Shown piece after piece: positions 1 to 11,929 of a DNA stretch of 64,000 nt. The stretch spans positions 868,001 through 932,000 of the forward strand of contig OX387606.1 in NCBI GenBank assembly GCA_947568835.1, in the 5' to 3' direction. Numbering within the stretch: the first letter of the stretch is position 1; every line of letters starts with the position of its first letter. The notes under the pieces are model-generated. The model did no database searches and had not been told where the DNA came from. It saw only the letters and a list, made by a program, of their open reading frames with translations. Position numbers and translations under genes: made by a program. The stretch is from Protonemura montana (taxonomy: Eukaryota; Arthropoda; Insecta; Plecoptera; Nemouridae).

Positions 1-1302
1 AGATGATAGAGTACGTGATAGGCTTTCGATCTGTGATGGTCCTAATTTTTTGCCCAGCCATGGACAAAAAAAGGCTAACTTTTACTAAATTTTTGTTATC
101 ATTTATTTGCGAGAAAATGAAGGGGGGCTACTCCCTTGAAATTTTCACAGGACTGGGCCAAAAATTAGGACCATCACAGATCAAAAGCCTATCACGTACT
201 CTATCATCTTTGAAAATTTTAAGGGAGTAGCCCCCCTTCATTTTCTCGCAAATAAATGATAACACAAATTTTGTAAAAGTTAGCCTTTTTTTGTCCTAGG
301 CTGGGCCAAAAATTAGGACCATCACAGATCGAAAGCCTATCACGTACTCTATCATCTGTGACAATTTCAAGGGAGTAGCCCCCCTTCATTTTCTCGCAAA
401 TAAATGATAACAAAAATTTAGTAAAAGTTAGCCTTTTTTGTCCAGGGCTGGGCCAAAAATTAGGACCATCACAGATCGAAAGCCTATCACGTACTCTATC
501 ATCTGTGAAAATTTCAAGGGAGTAGCCCCCCTTCATTTTCTCGCAAATAAATGAAAACCAAATTTTTTTATTGTTAGTCTGTTTCGTTCAGTACATCACG
601 TATTTTTGAAGGCTAGCGCTTATGAGTTTTGTAGGCTTATTCTCATTTCTGTCCAGGGCTGGGCCAAAAATTAGGACCATCACAGATCGAAAGCCTATCA
701 CGTATTCTATCATCTGTGAAAATTTCAAGGGAGTAGCCCCCCTTCATTTTCTCGCAAATAAATGATAACAAAAATTTAGTAAAAGTTAGCCTTTTTTTGT
801 CCAAGGCTGGGCCAAAAATTAGGACCATCACAGATCGAAAGCCTATCACGTACTCTATCATCTGTAAAAATTTCAAGGGAGTAGTCCCCCTTCATTTTCT
901 CGCAAAGAAATGATAACACAAATTTTGTAAAAGTTAGCTTTTTTTTGTCCAGGGCTGGGCCAAAAATTAGGACCATCACAGATCGAAAGCCTATCACGTA
1001 CTCTATCATCTGTGAAAATTTCAAGGGAGTAGCCCCCCTTTATTTTCTCGCAAATAAATGATAACACAAATTTTGTAAAAGTTAGCCTTTTTTTGTCCAA
1101 GGCTGGGCCAAAAATTTAGACCATCACAGATCGAAAGCCTATCACGTACTCTATCATCTGTGAAAATTTTAAGGGAGTAGCCCCCCTTCATTTTCTCGCA
1201 AATAAGTGAGAACCAAATTTTTTTATTGTTAGTCTGTGTCGTTCAGTTCATCACGTATTTTTGAAGGCTAGCGCTTATGAGTTTTGTAGGCTGTTTTCTC
1301 GT
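1..1302. repeat. 148-bp satellite array with an internal inversion
   Basis: Tandem units of about 147-148 bp; the landmark ctgggccaaaaattagg recurs at about 301, 448, 807, 955 and 1103. Positions 1 to about 150 carry the same unit in the opposite orientation, meeting the rest head to head near 151. Two units (about 555-645 and 1211-1292) carry a divergent AT-rich segment ending in gagttttgtaggct, about 656 bp apart, so there is a second-order repeat. Open frames of 75-105 residues on both strands are satellite artefacts without coding character. Confidence 0.93.
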
Positions 1303-1640
1303 TGCGCTATGTTAACTTGGTGCCTTTAGATGGCGTTTTAGATTTTGCGAGCTAATTATCCACTAGTGAGAAAGCAGAGTATTAAAGTTGCCTACCCGCA
1401 AGGCTTGGCTATAATCGGGGAAAACACATCAAGAGATTTACTGGTTCGAATCTATATGAAAACAAGAAAATCATGTTGAGAGTGAAAATATCACAGAGAT
1501 TAGAATCATTACGGGTTCATTATTTTAACTCCGTGCTTAATTTCTATTTTTTTCGTTCGAACCCGAATTTATGGCCAGTAAATACAACAGTAAACCCACC
1601 TGAGCTAAATAATGATACGTTATTACATTCCTTTACTCAA
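1303..1640. other. Stretch without recognised features
   Basis: Non-repetitive DNA between the satellite and the first SINE. No open frame, RNA gene or repeat recognised. Confidence 0.5.
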
Positions 1641-2210
1641 CACTGAGCTGGGTCAGGTATTGGATGGGTGACCATTACACACATGACCAGTTCTGTTCGG
1701 GAGAGAGGTTGGACGGATGAAAGTTAAGCAACACTGCGCTGGGTCAGGTATTGGATGGGTGACCATCATACACATGACCAGTTCTGTTCGGGAGAGAGGT
1801 TGGAGGGATGAAAGTTAAGCAACACTGCGCTGGGTCAGGTATTGGATGGGTGACCATCATACACATGACCAGTTCTGTTTGGGAGAGAGGTTGGAGGGAT
1901 GAAAGTTAAGCAACACTGCGCTGGGTCAGGTATTGGATGGGTGACCATCATACACATGACCAGTTCTGTTCGGGAGAGAGGTTGGAGGGATGAAAGTTAG
2001 TACAGCAACTTCACTGGCCTTGCTTATCAACCTCTTGACAGCAATTTCACTCCCCTTGCTCATCAACCCCCCTTCAGCATGGATTTGTGGTGGAATCCTG
2101 CTGTTTGAGTTGTACCGTCATTCGGAAGGGACGTTTAGCCGGTGGTCCTCTTTGTGCTCTTCGACAGGAGTAGGCTTTATCCCGGCCCCGGGTTACCCCT
2201 AATTTATTTT
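1641..2210 (+). mobile_element. 5S rRNA-headed SINE with four tandem heads
   Basis: Four copies of a block of about 91 bp (at about 1649, 1739, 1830 and 1921) contain gttaagcaac and tattggatgggtgacc, which match the internal-promoter part of arthropod 5S rRNA. A single SINE body follows with the motif ccgtcattcggaagggacg and a region near cttcgacaggagtaggc. SINEs with 5S-derived heads (SINE3 type) are transcribed by RNA polymerase III. The serial heads are unusual and suggest unequal exchange or nested template switching. The 70-residue open frame in the body is incidental. Confidence 0.8.
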
Positions 2211-2325
2211 AGGCTAGGTTAGCTTAATCCTTATACGCTCATTTACTGAGGTAATAAGATCTGAGGGCGTATATTTAATTCGATCATAATAGACTCATCA
2301 TTAGACTGGAGAAGTCACTTAAACT

Positions 2326-3095
2326 TAACTGCCAAAAAAATAACGACAGGATGTTTCCTTGTCAAAAAGATAGTAGAAATTGCAGGCGTAATTTCTGCCA
2401 TACTTGTTTACCATGCACAAATCCAATCAAGAGTTCAATATGGAATAATATTTTGGAGATTATCTCACCACACAAAAAGACTTTTCTTACTCCAAAAACG
2501 AGCCCTTAGAACACTAGCACAGACAAGTCGCAACCCTTGTGCAATAAACTTTTATAAAGATAATTGTAAACCGCATTTTAGAACTTTTAAAATCATGACA
2601 CTACCATCATTATATATTTACTGCACCATCTTATTTGTACTCGAACACTCAAATGTCACTGCCCCCAGCACAGAACGAAAACACAACACTCGCGGAACAC
2701 TAACCCTAGAGTAAGCAAAATTAATTACAAAGCGTCAAAAAAGAACCCTTTTTATGCCGGCGTTCTATTGTATAACGCACTCCCAAATATTTTAAAAGAA
2801 CAGTCGAATCCAGGTTTTAAGCATTAACTAAGGAGTTTTTAATTGAAAAATGTTTTTACTCAGTTTCGACGTTCTGTCCAGAATTTTAGAATTATACAAT
2901 TTTAGTTTTAGATTTTAAATGTATGTCATGATACTGTATACTTATTGTACCTATATTGTATTTATTGTATATTTATAAGTTATTGTATATTTTATTTATT
3001 TACAACTTAAATTGTATTGTAATTGTAATTGAGAGACAACTCCAAATATCATGTTCATGATCAAACTGGAATAAAAAAACAAAACAATAAACATA
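2326..3095 (+). mobile_element. Non-LTR retrotransposon (LINE) 3' end, 5'-truncated
   Basis: From about 2344 to 2714 one plus-strand frame reads as the C-terminal part of a LINE reverse transcriptase, with VQYGIIFW, LLQKRALRTLAQ and FKIMTLPSLYIYCTIL, the usual layout of CR1/Jockey-group proteins downstream of the polymerase core. The downstream LYNALPNILKEQ and LIEKCFYS resemble the protein end of such elements but lie beyond stops, so the copy is dead. An AT-rich 3' UTR runs to an A-rich tail near 3075-3095. Everything 5' of the thumb region is absent. Confidence 0.75.
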
Positions 3096-3354
3096 ACAAA
3101 ACAATATGATTGGAGAAACCTAGGTTTGAAGGTCACTCTGTCGACCAATCAGAGAAGATGTTGTTAGCGACGTCACGGTTGTATCAAAAGGTTGAGTGTT
3201 TGGAAGAATCTTAATGTATCGAGTCTTTGTCATGAATAAAATTCACATACCGGATGATAGGACGGATGTACCCAATACCGGATAACTGGGATAGAGAAAT
3301 ATTCCTGTCCAGTTCCTCCTGGATTCCTATACCGAGGAGCTACGCTATAAGGTC
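3096..3354. other. Short unassigned stretch
   Basis: Between the LINE tail and the duplicated block. No gene or known repeat recognised. Confidence 0.4.
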
Positions 3355-4262
3355 AGCTATCCCAGACCGGGTCCGACATTCGGGGAGGGCTGAGAGACTA
3401 TGAATCTAGGAAGTCGTATGAATCTGTGTGACGACGCAAACACCTGCCACGCCAGGAACCGAACCGCGGTCCCCGGGGCAGAAATCCGACATCAAAGTCT
3501 CTCTTGATTTTTAAACATGAATCGAACAAACAAACAAAGTAGATTTTCGTGGCATCAATGTTTGAGAGATTATTATGTTTCTAATAATAAAATACCCCGC
3601 GCATTGCAAGCGTTTGGAGTTTAAATCAGATTTCAAAGAGTCGTTGATCTCCAATGAACGACCAGCATTTACTAGGAATATCAGCGCAACGAGGTTTAAT
3701 GGTCAGTGCCTCTTGGTATGAGACGCAAAACATGGCCACATGGAGTAAATAGTTTCGACTAATAACGTGCCGGTGCTGTACCTTGATAGTTGCCAGGCAA
3801 CGCATTGGCAATCCAGGAACAGCAAATTAAATCACTTGGAAAGTGAACCAGGCTTGATGGTTAGGTTAGGTCGCCGCCGTGCCACGAGGCAGACATCAGT
3901 TTAATTAGGATATTACTCTCAAAATGAGTACATTTCATTCTCCTGCTCGCCCATGGCATGGTGCAGCAGTTCAAATCAATAGCGCAGAGTGAATTCACCG
4001 AAGTTAAGCAACACTGCGTTGGGTCAGGTATTGGATGGGTGACCATCACACACAAGACCAGTTCTGTTCGGGAGAGAGGTTGGAGGGATACAAGTTAGTA
4101 CAGGAACTTCACTCGCCTTGCTTATCAACCTCTCAACAACATGGATTTGTGGAGGAATCCGGATGTCCGCGTTGTACCGTCCTTCAGAAGGGATGTTAAG
4201 CTTGTGGTCCCCTTGGTGCTCTTCGACAGGATTAGGCCACGTACCGGCCATACCGGATCACT
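3355..4262 (+). repeat. Duplicated block, copy 1 (with 38640-39520)
   Basis: About 0.85 kb nearly identical to 38640-39520: the gggagggctgagagactatg region, a tRNA-like stretch (accgaaccgcggtccccgg), the 3' end of the tRNA-type SINE (caatgtttgagag, ccgcgcattgcaagcg), a unique-looking core and a 5S-headed SINE from about 3998. Copy 1 lacks a segment of about 40 bp near 3440 that copy 2 has. Open frames of 60-75 residues appear in both copies but lack coding character. Confidence 0.85.
3998..4262 (+). mobile_element. 5S rRNA-headed SINE, single head
   Basis: Begins with accgaagttaagcaacactg and tattggatgggtgacc (arthropod 5S rRNA-like), followed by the body with ccgtccttcagaagggatg and cttcgacagg. 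The body stops near ggccataccgg, so the 3' tail seen in the copy at 42150 is missing. Confidence 0.8.
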
Positions 4263-4325
4263 ATTTAAAAAGAGTAGATGCCTTTTTTTTAATCATCGTG
4301 ATTTCAGTATCACCACGAATCATCA

Positions 4326-5098
4326 GATTGCTTGGATTTGAGAGGATGGGTTGTGATACACTTGCCTGGAATTGAGAGGATGGGTTGTGATACACTTGCC
4401 TGGAATTGAGAGGATGGGTTGTGATACACTTGCCTAGAATTGAGAGGATGGGTTGTGATACACTTGCTTGGATTTGAGAGGATGGGTTGTGATACACTTG
4501 CTTGGAATTGAGAGGATGGGTTGTGATACACTTGCCTGGATTTGAGAGGATGGGTTGTGATACACTTGCCTGGAATTGAGAGGATGGGTTGTGATACACT
4601 TGCTTGGATTTGAGAGGATGGGTTGTGATACACTTGCTTGGATTTGAGAGGATGGGTTGTGATACACTTGCCTAGAATTGAGAGGATGGGTTGTGATACA
4701 CTTGCCTGGATTTCAGAGGATGGGTTGTGATACACTTGCCTGGAATTGAGAGGATGGGTTGTGATACACTTGCTTGGAATTGAGAGGATGGGTTGTGATA
4801 CACTTGCCTGGAATTGAGAGGATGGGTTGTGATACACTTGCCTAGAATTGAGAGGATGGGTTGTGATACACTTGCCTAGAATTGAGAGGATGGGTTGTGA
4901 TACACTTGCTTGGAATTGAGAGGATGGGTTGTGATACACTTGCCTGGAATTGAGAGGATGGGTTGTGATACACTTGCTTGGATTTGAGAGGATGGGTTGT
5001 GATACACTTGCTTGGATTTGAGAGGATGGGTTGTGATACACTTGCTTGGAATTGAGAGGATGGGTTGTGATACACTTGCCTGGATTTCAGAGGATGGG
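4326..5098. repeat. 34-bp minisatellite array
   Basis: About 22-23 head-to-tail copies of a 34-bp unit containing ggatgggttgtgatacactt, differing mainly at three sites (cctgg/cttgg/cctag; aattg/atttg; gag/cag). Because 34 is not a multiple of three and the unit lacks stops in the minus frames, long minus-strand frames (up to 243 residues) arise by chance and are not genes. Confidence 0.95.
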
Positions 5099-5945
5099 TA
5101 GGAGCGTTAAGTTTTCATGCATTTGATCCATGTCACTATTAAAAAAAACTAAACAATTTTAGCGTTTTTATCTTTACTTTCGAAGCATTTAACTTTGATA
5201 TGTCTAACACAAATACATGATTTTATTTTGTTTATCGATCTATTAATTTTAACTATAAGTAGAATATCTTTTTATAGTAACAATATTTGGCTGTAATCTA
5301 TTGACTTTTTTGAGTAACAATGCCTAAAAATCTTTGTTTACCAGTAACAACACATAGAATACATATAAGTAATTATAACAACAATTGCTATTACTTTAAG
5401 TATACAACACAACACCAGTTCATTATCACGTTAAGTCATCTGCTGATAATAGGAAATCAATAAAGAAGCAGCCTCAAGCTTTTCAATTAGCCAAACAATA
5501 TGTCAAAACGTTAAATGTCTTCTTAATTAAATTCTAATGTACACTGCTATGCGTGATGCTTTACCATACAGACACATTTTTCAGCAAAAATGATAAAAAA
5601 TTTAAAACTAAACAAATCAGAATTATCTATTCTATATATAAATATATATATATAAATTCGCAATATAAATTCTGTCGCAATATAAATACAGTATTAATTT
5701 TTCTGCGTTACATTAAATCTAAACTCAGAAATACACATTCCCTTGACAGTCAACGCTCACTCTATGTAAAACGCCGAAATTATCAATCTATCATACTTTC
5801 GATTCTATCATAGAAAATCAGTCCTATTTCTCATACTCAGCCAATTTCACTCTCGGATCGGAACTTGAACTCTCAATTAAAATTAATTTTGTCTGTTGTG
5901 TATTGACTTTCTTATTCAGATACATTTTGCCACAGAATTGATCAA
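5099..5945. other. AT-rich stretch without recognised genes
   Basis: Strongly AT-rich with many short runs. The 86-residue plus frame at 5553-5813 is lysine/isoleucine/asparagine rich from base composition and has no recognisable domain. Confidence 0.5.
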
Positions 5946-6222
5946 AAGTTCTAAAAGAAAAGGAATGTTCACAGAAATATGGCTACGTAGATGTCAGAAA
6001 ACTCTTTAAAGCGCTCCCTAGGAACATAATTGTAAAAGTTTCTCAGAACTATCATGACTTTAGAAACAATGTTAAATATTATCTCATTGACAAATGTTTT
6101 TACTCAACACAGGAATTTTTAAACTGCAAATGATGTATTGGGCCAATGGGCTACTTTTATATCTCTGACTGTCACATGTCACACCTGACCAAAATGACAA
6201 TAAACTTTTTATTATTATTATT
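5946..6222 (+). mobile_element. LINE 3' end, 5'-truncated
   Basis: A plus-strand frame from about 5982 reads VDVRKLFKALPRNIIVKV, then FRNNVKYYLIDKCFYS and a stop near 6133. This is the typical extreme C-terminus of CR1/Jockey-group LINE proteins (ALPxxIK, then FKxxLKxxL). A short 3' UTR ends in aataaactttttattattatt. The CFYS motif also occurs in the fragment at 2326-3095, so both may belong to related families. Confidence 0.65.
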
Positions 6223-6870
6223 GTGTATTTTTATAATTTTGGGATCCTAGAATCAATCAATATTTTCATTCATTTTCTCACCAAGCTTTTCGTTTGGTTT
6301 CCTCGCTAGATACTTCAGATGCTAATTTAACAGTAAAATTTGGCACTCGTTTATTGGGCATCTTTTCACTAGTGATATGTATCTACATTCTTACAAATAT
6401 GCAATCTTGTATAAAAACTTCCTCTTCTTTGCTCTTGAGCGTTTTGAAGGACGTAACTACTGATAAAAGATTTATAAATTTATAGATTTTTTTCCACTTG
6501 AGCCAATATAATTGCCATGCAAAATAGAAAATACAATTACTTTAAAATTTGTAATCACGGTCGTAGTTCAATTTCATATAATACCTTCTTTACCCATAGT
6601 TGGCAGCATACAATTTTTTCAAATTCAATAGCCACAGAAAATAAAGAAGTGCTAGATATAAGTATAATTATAATGAATGCGTACCGAATTAATGAAGACA
6701 ATTTAAAAAATCTACCCTAAATTCTTTCCGCATGTCCATTCTTCTCAGACCAAAGGTATGTACCTGATAAAAAAATATACACCCATAAACAGCTAAACAA
6801 TACGTACACAATACATGTACACAAAACTTACACAATTCAATACACAGTACGTACCTACAATTAACACCGC
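6223..6870. other. AT-rich stretch without recognised genes
   Basis: Open frames of 63 and 67 residues are low-complexity and unrecognised. No repeat or RNA gene seen. Confidence 0.45.
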
Positions 6871-7010
6871 TATTATTTGGGTTAGAGCAGCACCCGCGAT
6901 AGGTGGAGATCGGGGTTCGAGGGAGATGGAGGGTGGAGATCGGGGTTCGAGTCCCCGTTTGGGCATCAATTTTTGAGACGGTTTTAGTGTTGATGATAAT
7001 AAAAAAGCGG
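6871..7010 (+). mobile_element. tRNA-derived SINE copy
   Basis: Contains an A-box-like gggttagagcagcacccg, then a B-box-like ggggttcgagtccccg and the family tail gggcatcaatttttgagacg ending in gttgatgataataaa. The B-box region is partly duplicated (gtggagatcggggttcgag occurs twice). The family is tRNA-headed and transcribed by RNA polymerase III. Other copies lie at 10786, 11150, 27510, 37640 and 43885. Confidence 0.8.
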
Positions 7011-9502
7011 ATTTTTTTATCTATCAATTTCCAATTAACTTCTGTTTTGTAGATATCAACGAACATAAGGAAATGTGCAAGCGTGGACCGCTAAACGAGC
7101 CCAACTTTGCAAGGTCATGTCTCCCACACTAGCTTGCATGTAGCATTTTCAATAACATCCTTGTTTATGTTCCGTGGCTCGTGTAACAAAAGGTCACATT
7201 TTGAAAAGAATCGGAGATGTAAAAGGTAAACAAAATCCAAGCGAACTGATTTGACGTGGAATTCCCTAAAAATGTCCCGTCATACATTTTCAACTCCTAA
7301 CCGACTTCTTTATAAAATTCAGACCAATATACGGCATGTTTTAATATCACGCCCTTTACAAAAGGGATCACCAAGCGATAACCAACGCTCATCAAATATC
7401 ACTCTCCACTTCCTTACAAAATATTCAAAGACACGTTCTTTTTTTAGTTAATTACTATTTGAATCAATTTCTGGCTGCAGTTCTTCACCATTTGATGTGG
7501 CGAGAAAATTGGAGAACACTAAGCCCTAAAAAGGACGGGCGAGACAAGTAAATGTACATTTAAAATTTATCCCCCTCCCCTCTTCATTTGGCAACATTCG
7601 AAAAACCGAAATATTAAATATAGTCGATCTGTAGCACATTTCCGAAGACGCGGTTGTTCCAGGAAGTTCAAACCAAGAGGTTTTCCACTTAGAATTCCTC
7701 TATAAATTGTCATTTTGTGGAATATTGTTGTCGAACACTTTTGATATGGGACAGGGGAGAGGGACCAGGTGGTCTCATTTCGGCTGGAAGTGACTGGACC
7801 TAGTACTTAGACCTAGTGACTGGGACTAAGACATAGTCATAGGTGATTTTTTTCTATTTTCACCATTCACAAAGTCATTTAATTCAAATCCTTTTATGTA
7901 CAGTCTTTCAATAGACGATTTAAAACTACACAATATTGACACTTTTCTTTTTTTTTATCGAATTGTTGGAATAAGAACACTCAGCTTAAATTTATCTTGT
8001 AAGCTTGCAAGGACAAGTAGCCCCTCTTATAGCGTGCCCGAAATTAAGTTCAAAATTTCGAGCTTTGTGATCGACTGGTAAAGTGTAGTTGTAAAATGTT
8101 TAATTTTCTACCGTATTTACTATTTAGGAAGAGCTAGCATAAGGAAACCAGTAGATTATTTACTGGTTCTAATCCTAATTCCAGTGCCCCCAGGAAACTC
8201 TTGACATGCCAAGCGCGATGGCCACCGACCAGACATTTTCTCACGAAACATCTATAACAGCTGAGGGATGGCAATTGACAACTGAATGATTTCACAGAAT
8301 TGATTTCGAAATTATATCAAAAGCTATTTTTGACTCGTTACAACTTGAATAAACCATTTATAGTTGCCTGATATCGAATTTTCCTGACTTCACGAATGGG
8401 AGAATATTTGGGAATATATATTGAAAGATAATGGGAAGACATAAGCAGTTTAGTGTCTTTGAGTGAATGGGCTAAAGAGGAGTGATGGGGGGGGGGGAGG
8501 GGGGTTAAATCTCTCCTCTACAACCACAATTTACTGCCAAAACAACCAACAAAAAAAGCCTCAATTGCACCAAATTCGATTTCACCCCCTTCCTTTTGGT
8601 TTTGACTGAGCCTCAAATAATATTAGGGGTATTCCTACCAACTCCGGGTACAATTATCCGCGGAAAATTCCATTTCTCGTTACGCAAGTGTTAATGAGTG
8701 ATTAGGAAGGATGGGGGGAGAGGAGGGAGGGTAATTGTTTCGTATTACCATCCATTTACTTATGATATTTTTGACACCCTTATTTTAGGCAAAACTTAGC
8801 CTAAAATTTGGTCTAAAATTTGGTTCGATTGTGGTCGAATGTTCTCTTTTTAACCGGACGTTCTGGCTCTGACTTTAAGACAAAACGTTTCCCGTGTGGT
8901 AGGGGGACAGTTCCTCCTAAAAACGGGAACATTTTTCCAAATTTCTTCTGTTATATTCTTATATATATTCTTACAGTTACATATGTTCTTTAAAAATAAA
9001 GAAGATAGCTCTTGTCTTCTAAATATTCGATGCATTTTAACGACCTATGTTGCTTTGTGTAACCTTTCCTAAAAGTTTCGTGAAATAAGCAATCGCCTCA
9101 AGCAAGTTGGTGAAATCGGAGAACGCGAAGACAGCATCATTTCAGTCTCAGTTCGACTTAGTTGTGCACGCAATAATTAAAAAGAGGCGGGAATGCGTTT
9201 GAAGGTTAGAGGGCAGGGAGCACTCCCTCTGCAAAATCTTCAGTTCTAAACATAAGGAGAATTGAGTTGATTGTTGAACTTGTTGATTCTTGAAGTTGAG
9301 TTGAGAGTTGATTGAGTTGATTGTTGAACCCACCAAAACTGAAATACGTTTAATCTTTGACCCCCCCCCCCCCCCCCCCCCCCCACCTTTTCAGACCTTC
9401 ATGCCCATTATAGTGCTCACGATAAAGCAGTATTAATATGCAAAAAAAAATATATATATATATCTTGTAATTTAGTACCGAAAATCATTTTTTTCTAGAA
9501 TA
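7011..9502. other. 2.5 kb without recognised genes
   Basis: No credible coding exon seen. Notable only are homopolymer runs: about 10 G near 8488 and about 24 C at 9361-9384. The short frames at 7251, 7896, 8850 and 9148 (60-66 residues) lack motifs or splice context. Confidence 0.5.
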
Positions 9503-10127
9503 TTATTTACGGTTGGCAAAAAACGTAGTTAGGGGTATGTATTCTTCTAATGATTGCACACGTGGTTCCAAAAATATTGGCCGTGCAAGCCACTCCTTAA
9601 TTTCTTGTAGCCCGTTGATTTGGTCTGCGCTTTTACCATATTGTGTCTTTTGGGCTGGCTTTCCAATTTTACTGCACCCCGGGTCAGTGTTCTGGGTATC
9701 CGTTTCTTCCCGCTTAGCGTAGTTTGGGTTCACGAGACCCGTTACAGGATCAAATGGGGGCAAGAATTTTTCACGTGGCTTCGTCACGGGTGTCGGAGAC
9801 GCTTCCAAAAGAATATTACTTATTTGAGCATCGTAGTTCATCACATTTACATTTACATGTCCTTTCTCACCGGTAGAATAACGGTCATCCACAGTTTTAC
9901 TTTTCAGCTTTGCCTCACCGCTGAAATGTTGTTTTTTAACGAACCACTCTCGTAGCGATGGATTATGTTTTCTGACGTCTTTTGAACGGGGCTCGCTCGA
10001 GGTGTCCTTCTTGGCCACCCGAACCACTCTCTTCTTAAAGCGTAGTTTTGCAAAAATGTCCTGAAAAAACCCCCCAATTCTGCTGAAAAAGTTTTCAGGA
10101 GGCCTAACTGCCTCTTCGGTGTCAGTC
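9503..10127 (-). CDS. Probable host terminal exon, unknown protein
   Basis: The minus strand is open for about 207 residues to a TAA stop at 9503. The upstream edge sits at a good splice acceptor (gatctttgtgcttgcag, boundary at 10127), so the in-frame methionine 30 bases upstream is probably intronic. The protein is hydrophilic and basic early (FAKLRFKKRVVRVAKK), with IGGFFQDIF near the start, FLPPFDPVTGLVNPNYA in the middle and LEEYIPLTTFFANRK at the C-terminus. I recognise no domain; the mixed non-repetitive composition and stop-free length in AT-rich DNA argue for a real exon. Upstream exons would lie at higher coordinates, possibly beyond the Polinton, but none was identified. A retrocopy or degraded gene is also possible. 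Confidence 0.5.
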
Positions 10128-10785
10128 CTGCAAGCACAAAGATCACAATTATTCAAGTGACAATTTCTTTAAAAATAGATTTCATGCATAAATGGCAGAT
10201 ATTACATTGAACAACAGTTTCCACGATAACTGAAAAATTATAATAGTAAAACCGTGGAAATGTAGAAGGTTAAGTAGAGTCTGAATGGAGACAGTTAATT
10301 CTACTGAATGTGACAGTCGCTTCAGTCGCTACAGTCGCTTCAATTCCTGTCCATAGTTGGCAATAGGAACTCAGGAAAACTAGAATTTGACTCTTCGAGG
10401 TAACACACCGATTTCACATTAGGCTGGCAAAAAAAGTCTGGCTGGCGGAAAAGTCAACGGAAATTCAGAGCTCAAGGATGAAAGAAAATTGAAACTTCCG
10501 TTGCTACGCTACGAATTCGATGGTGAAATGACCAAAAAGTCATTGTTGTCAGACATTTTCCGTTAATTTTTTGGTATTTTTCAACATTTCACCTGCAAAA
10601 CCCGATCGAATCGCCGTGAAAATGTGACAGCGCAACGTAAATCCAAAAAACGAACCGATCTGGCCCAAGCGCCGGCATTTTCAACAAACCTTGGTTAGAC
10701 AAAAATAGAAACAAGCTGAATTTTGCAGGACCCCTATTCGCTAACTTTTCCGAAGCTATAGCCGCGAGGTCACATATAAGGTATT
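10128..10785. other. Unassigned stretch, possibly intron
   Basis: No recognised coding exon or repeat. If 9503-10127 is a terminal exon, this is the intron upstream of it. Confidence 0.4.
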
Positions 10786-10905
10786 TTATTATTATCAACA
10801 CTACAACCGTCTCAAAAATTGATGCCCAAACGTGGACTCGCACCCCGATCTCCACCTGTCGCGGGTGTTGCTCTAACCCATTGAGCTACTTGGACACTGG
10901 CTCTT
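10786..10905 (-). mobile_element. tRNA-derived SINE copy
   Basis: Read on the minus strand: gggttagagcaacacccgcg (A-box region), ggtgcgagtccacg (B-box region) and gcatcaatttttgagacgg. Same family as 6871-7010. The good tRNA-like folding potential of the head is as expected for this SINE type. Confidence 0.8.
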
Positions 10906-11149
10906 AAAGACGATTTTAATGTGTATTTGATGAGAATGACAGATCTCCAAGGAGTAGAACCAAGAGGCTGTGAATACTCACAGTCACTCTGATTCTAGTG
11001 ACGCTATATCACGTCACAACCTGTCAATCTCGAATAACTCCAATTTGACGTTGAATTCAAATACACTAAAATCAAATACAACTAAAAAAAAATCTAATAT
11101 ACTAAAATCGTCCCAAAAATCCAGTGTGGAAATAGCTCAACGTTTCAAG

Positions 11150-11290
11150 GCAACACTCGCGATAGGTGGGGATCGAAGTTCGAGTCCCCGTTTGGGCATC
11201 AATTTTTGAGACGGCTATAGTGTTGAAAATAATAAAATACCCCGCGCATTGCAAGCGTTTGCAATTTAAATAATATTTCATTCTAATCAC
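11150..11290 (+). mobile_element. tRNA-derived SINE, 5'-truncated
   Basis: Carries the B-box half (gttcgagtccccgtttgg), gcatcaatttttgagacgg and the longer family tail with ccgcgcattgcaagcg. The A-box half is mostly missing. Confidence 0.75.
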
Positions 11291-11929
11291 ACAATAGGTA
11301 TTCGCAAACTTTTTCTGTCCGAAGTCGCGGCTTTCAAATCGCACCTGCGTATTTGGATGAAGTGAGGTTAAAGAGACGCAAGGCGGCCGCGGCAAACGAG
11401 AAAATATTTTACAGTGATATTTTCCCGTTCCGTGCGCTTACATATTTCGGTATAAGGTAATAATCATTTAATATTTAATAAAACAAAGTCCTGTGATAAT
11501 TACTGGGATTTACTTGATGTTATAATCGTTAAATCGCGTCTCTCCCCCCCCCCCCCCTCCTCCTTCTTTTAGCACAATTAAAAAACGTAAATCGATGTCC
11601 GGCTTCGTGCAAAATTGAAGATCACCTAGGAGTGGCTGTGAAGGAGCCATGTCAGCTCAACGCGCCGAGAAATTCAAACATCCTTGCATAGTTGGGGGGG
11701 GGGCAGGTAGCAGTAGGCGTTACAAGAATGGATGTTGTTAGAATGGATCGCTTGAAAATCCACTAATTAACAGCTAATTGGCAACGCATTAAGTGAAATG
11801 TTACTCGTGAAAATCATTTGAGTTGTCACAAATTAGAACTTGTGTTGCTTTCCTCGAAACTAAATGGATGCCACCCCAAGAGAGTTATGGCTGTTAGTGG
11901 ATTTCGAATGCTCCGAGATTACATGCGAG
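11291..11929. other. Stretch without recognised features
   Basis: Contains C and G homopolymer runs near 11545 and 11693. No coding exon recognised. Confidence 0.45.

Noticed and set aside
1641-2000. Functional 5S rRNA genes
   Set aside because: Only the internal-promoter part of 5S is present, with many differences, and it is joined to SINE bodies.
4310-5041. Minus frame of 243 residues, MYHNPSSQ repeat
   Set aside because: Artefact of the 34-bp array.
4326-5098. CRISPR array
   Set aside because: Units are contiguous without unique spacers, and the context is eukaryotic.
6871-7010. Functional tRNA gene
   Set aside because: A- and B-box-like sequences are followed by the shared SINE tail; the B-box region is partly duplicated, and no clean acceptor stem was seen.
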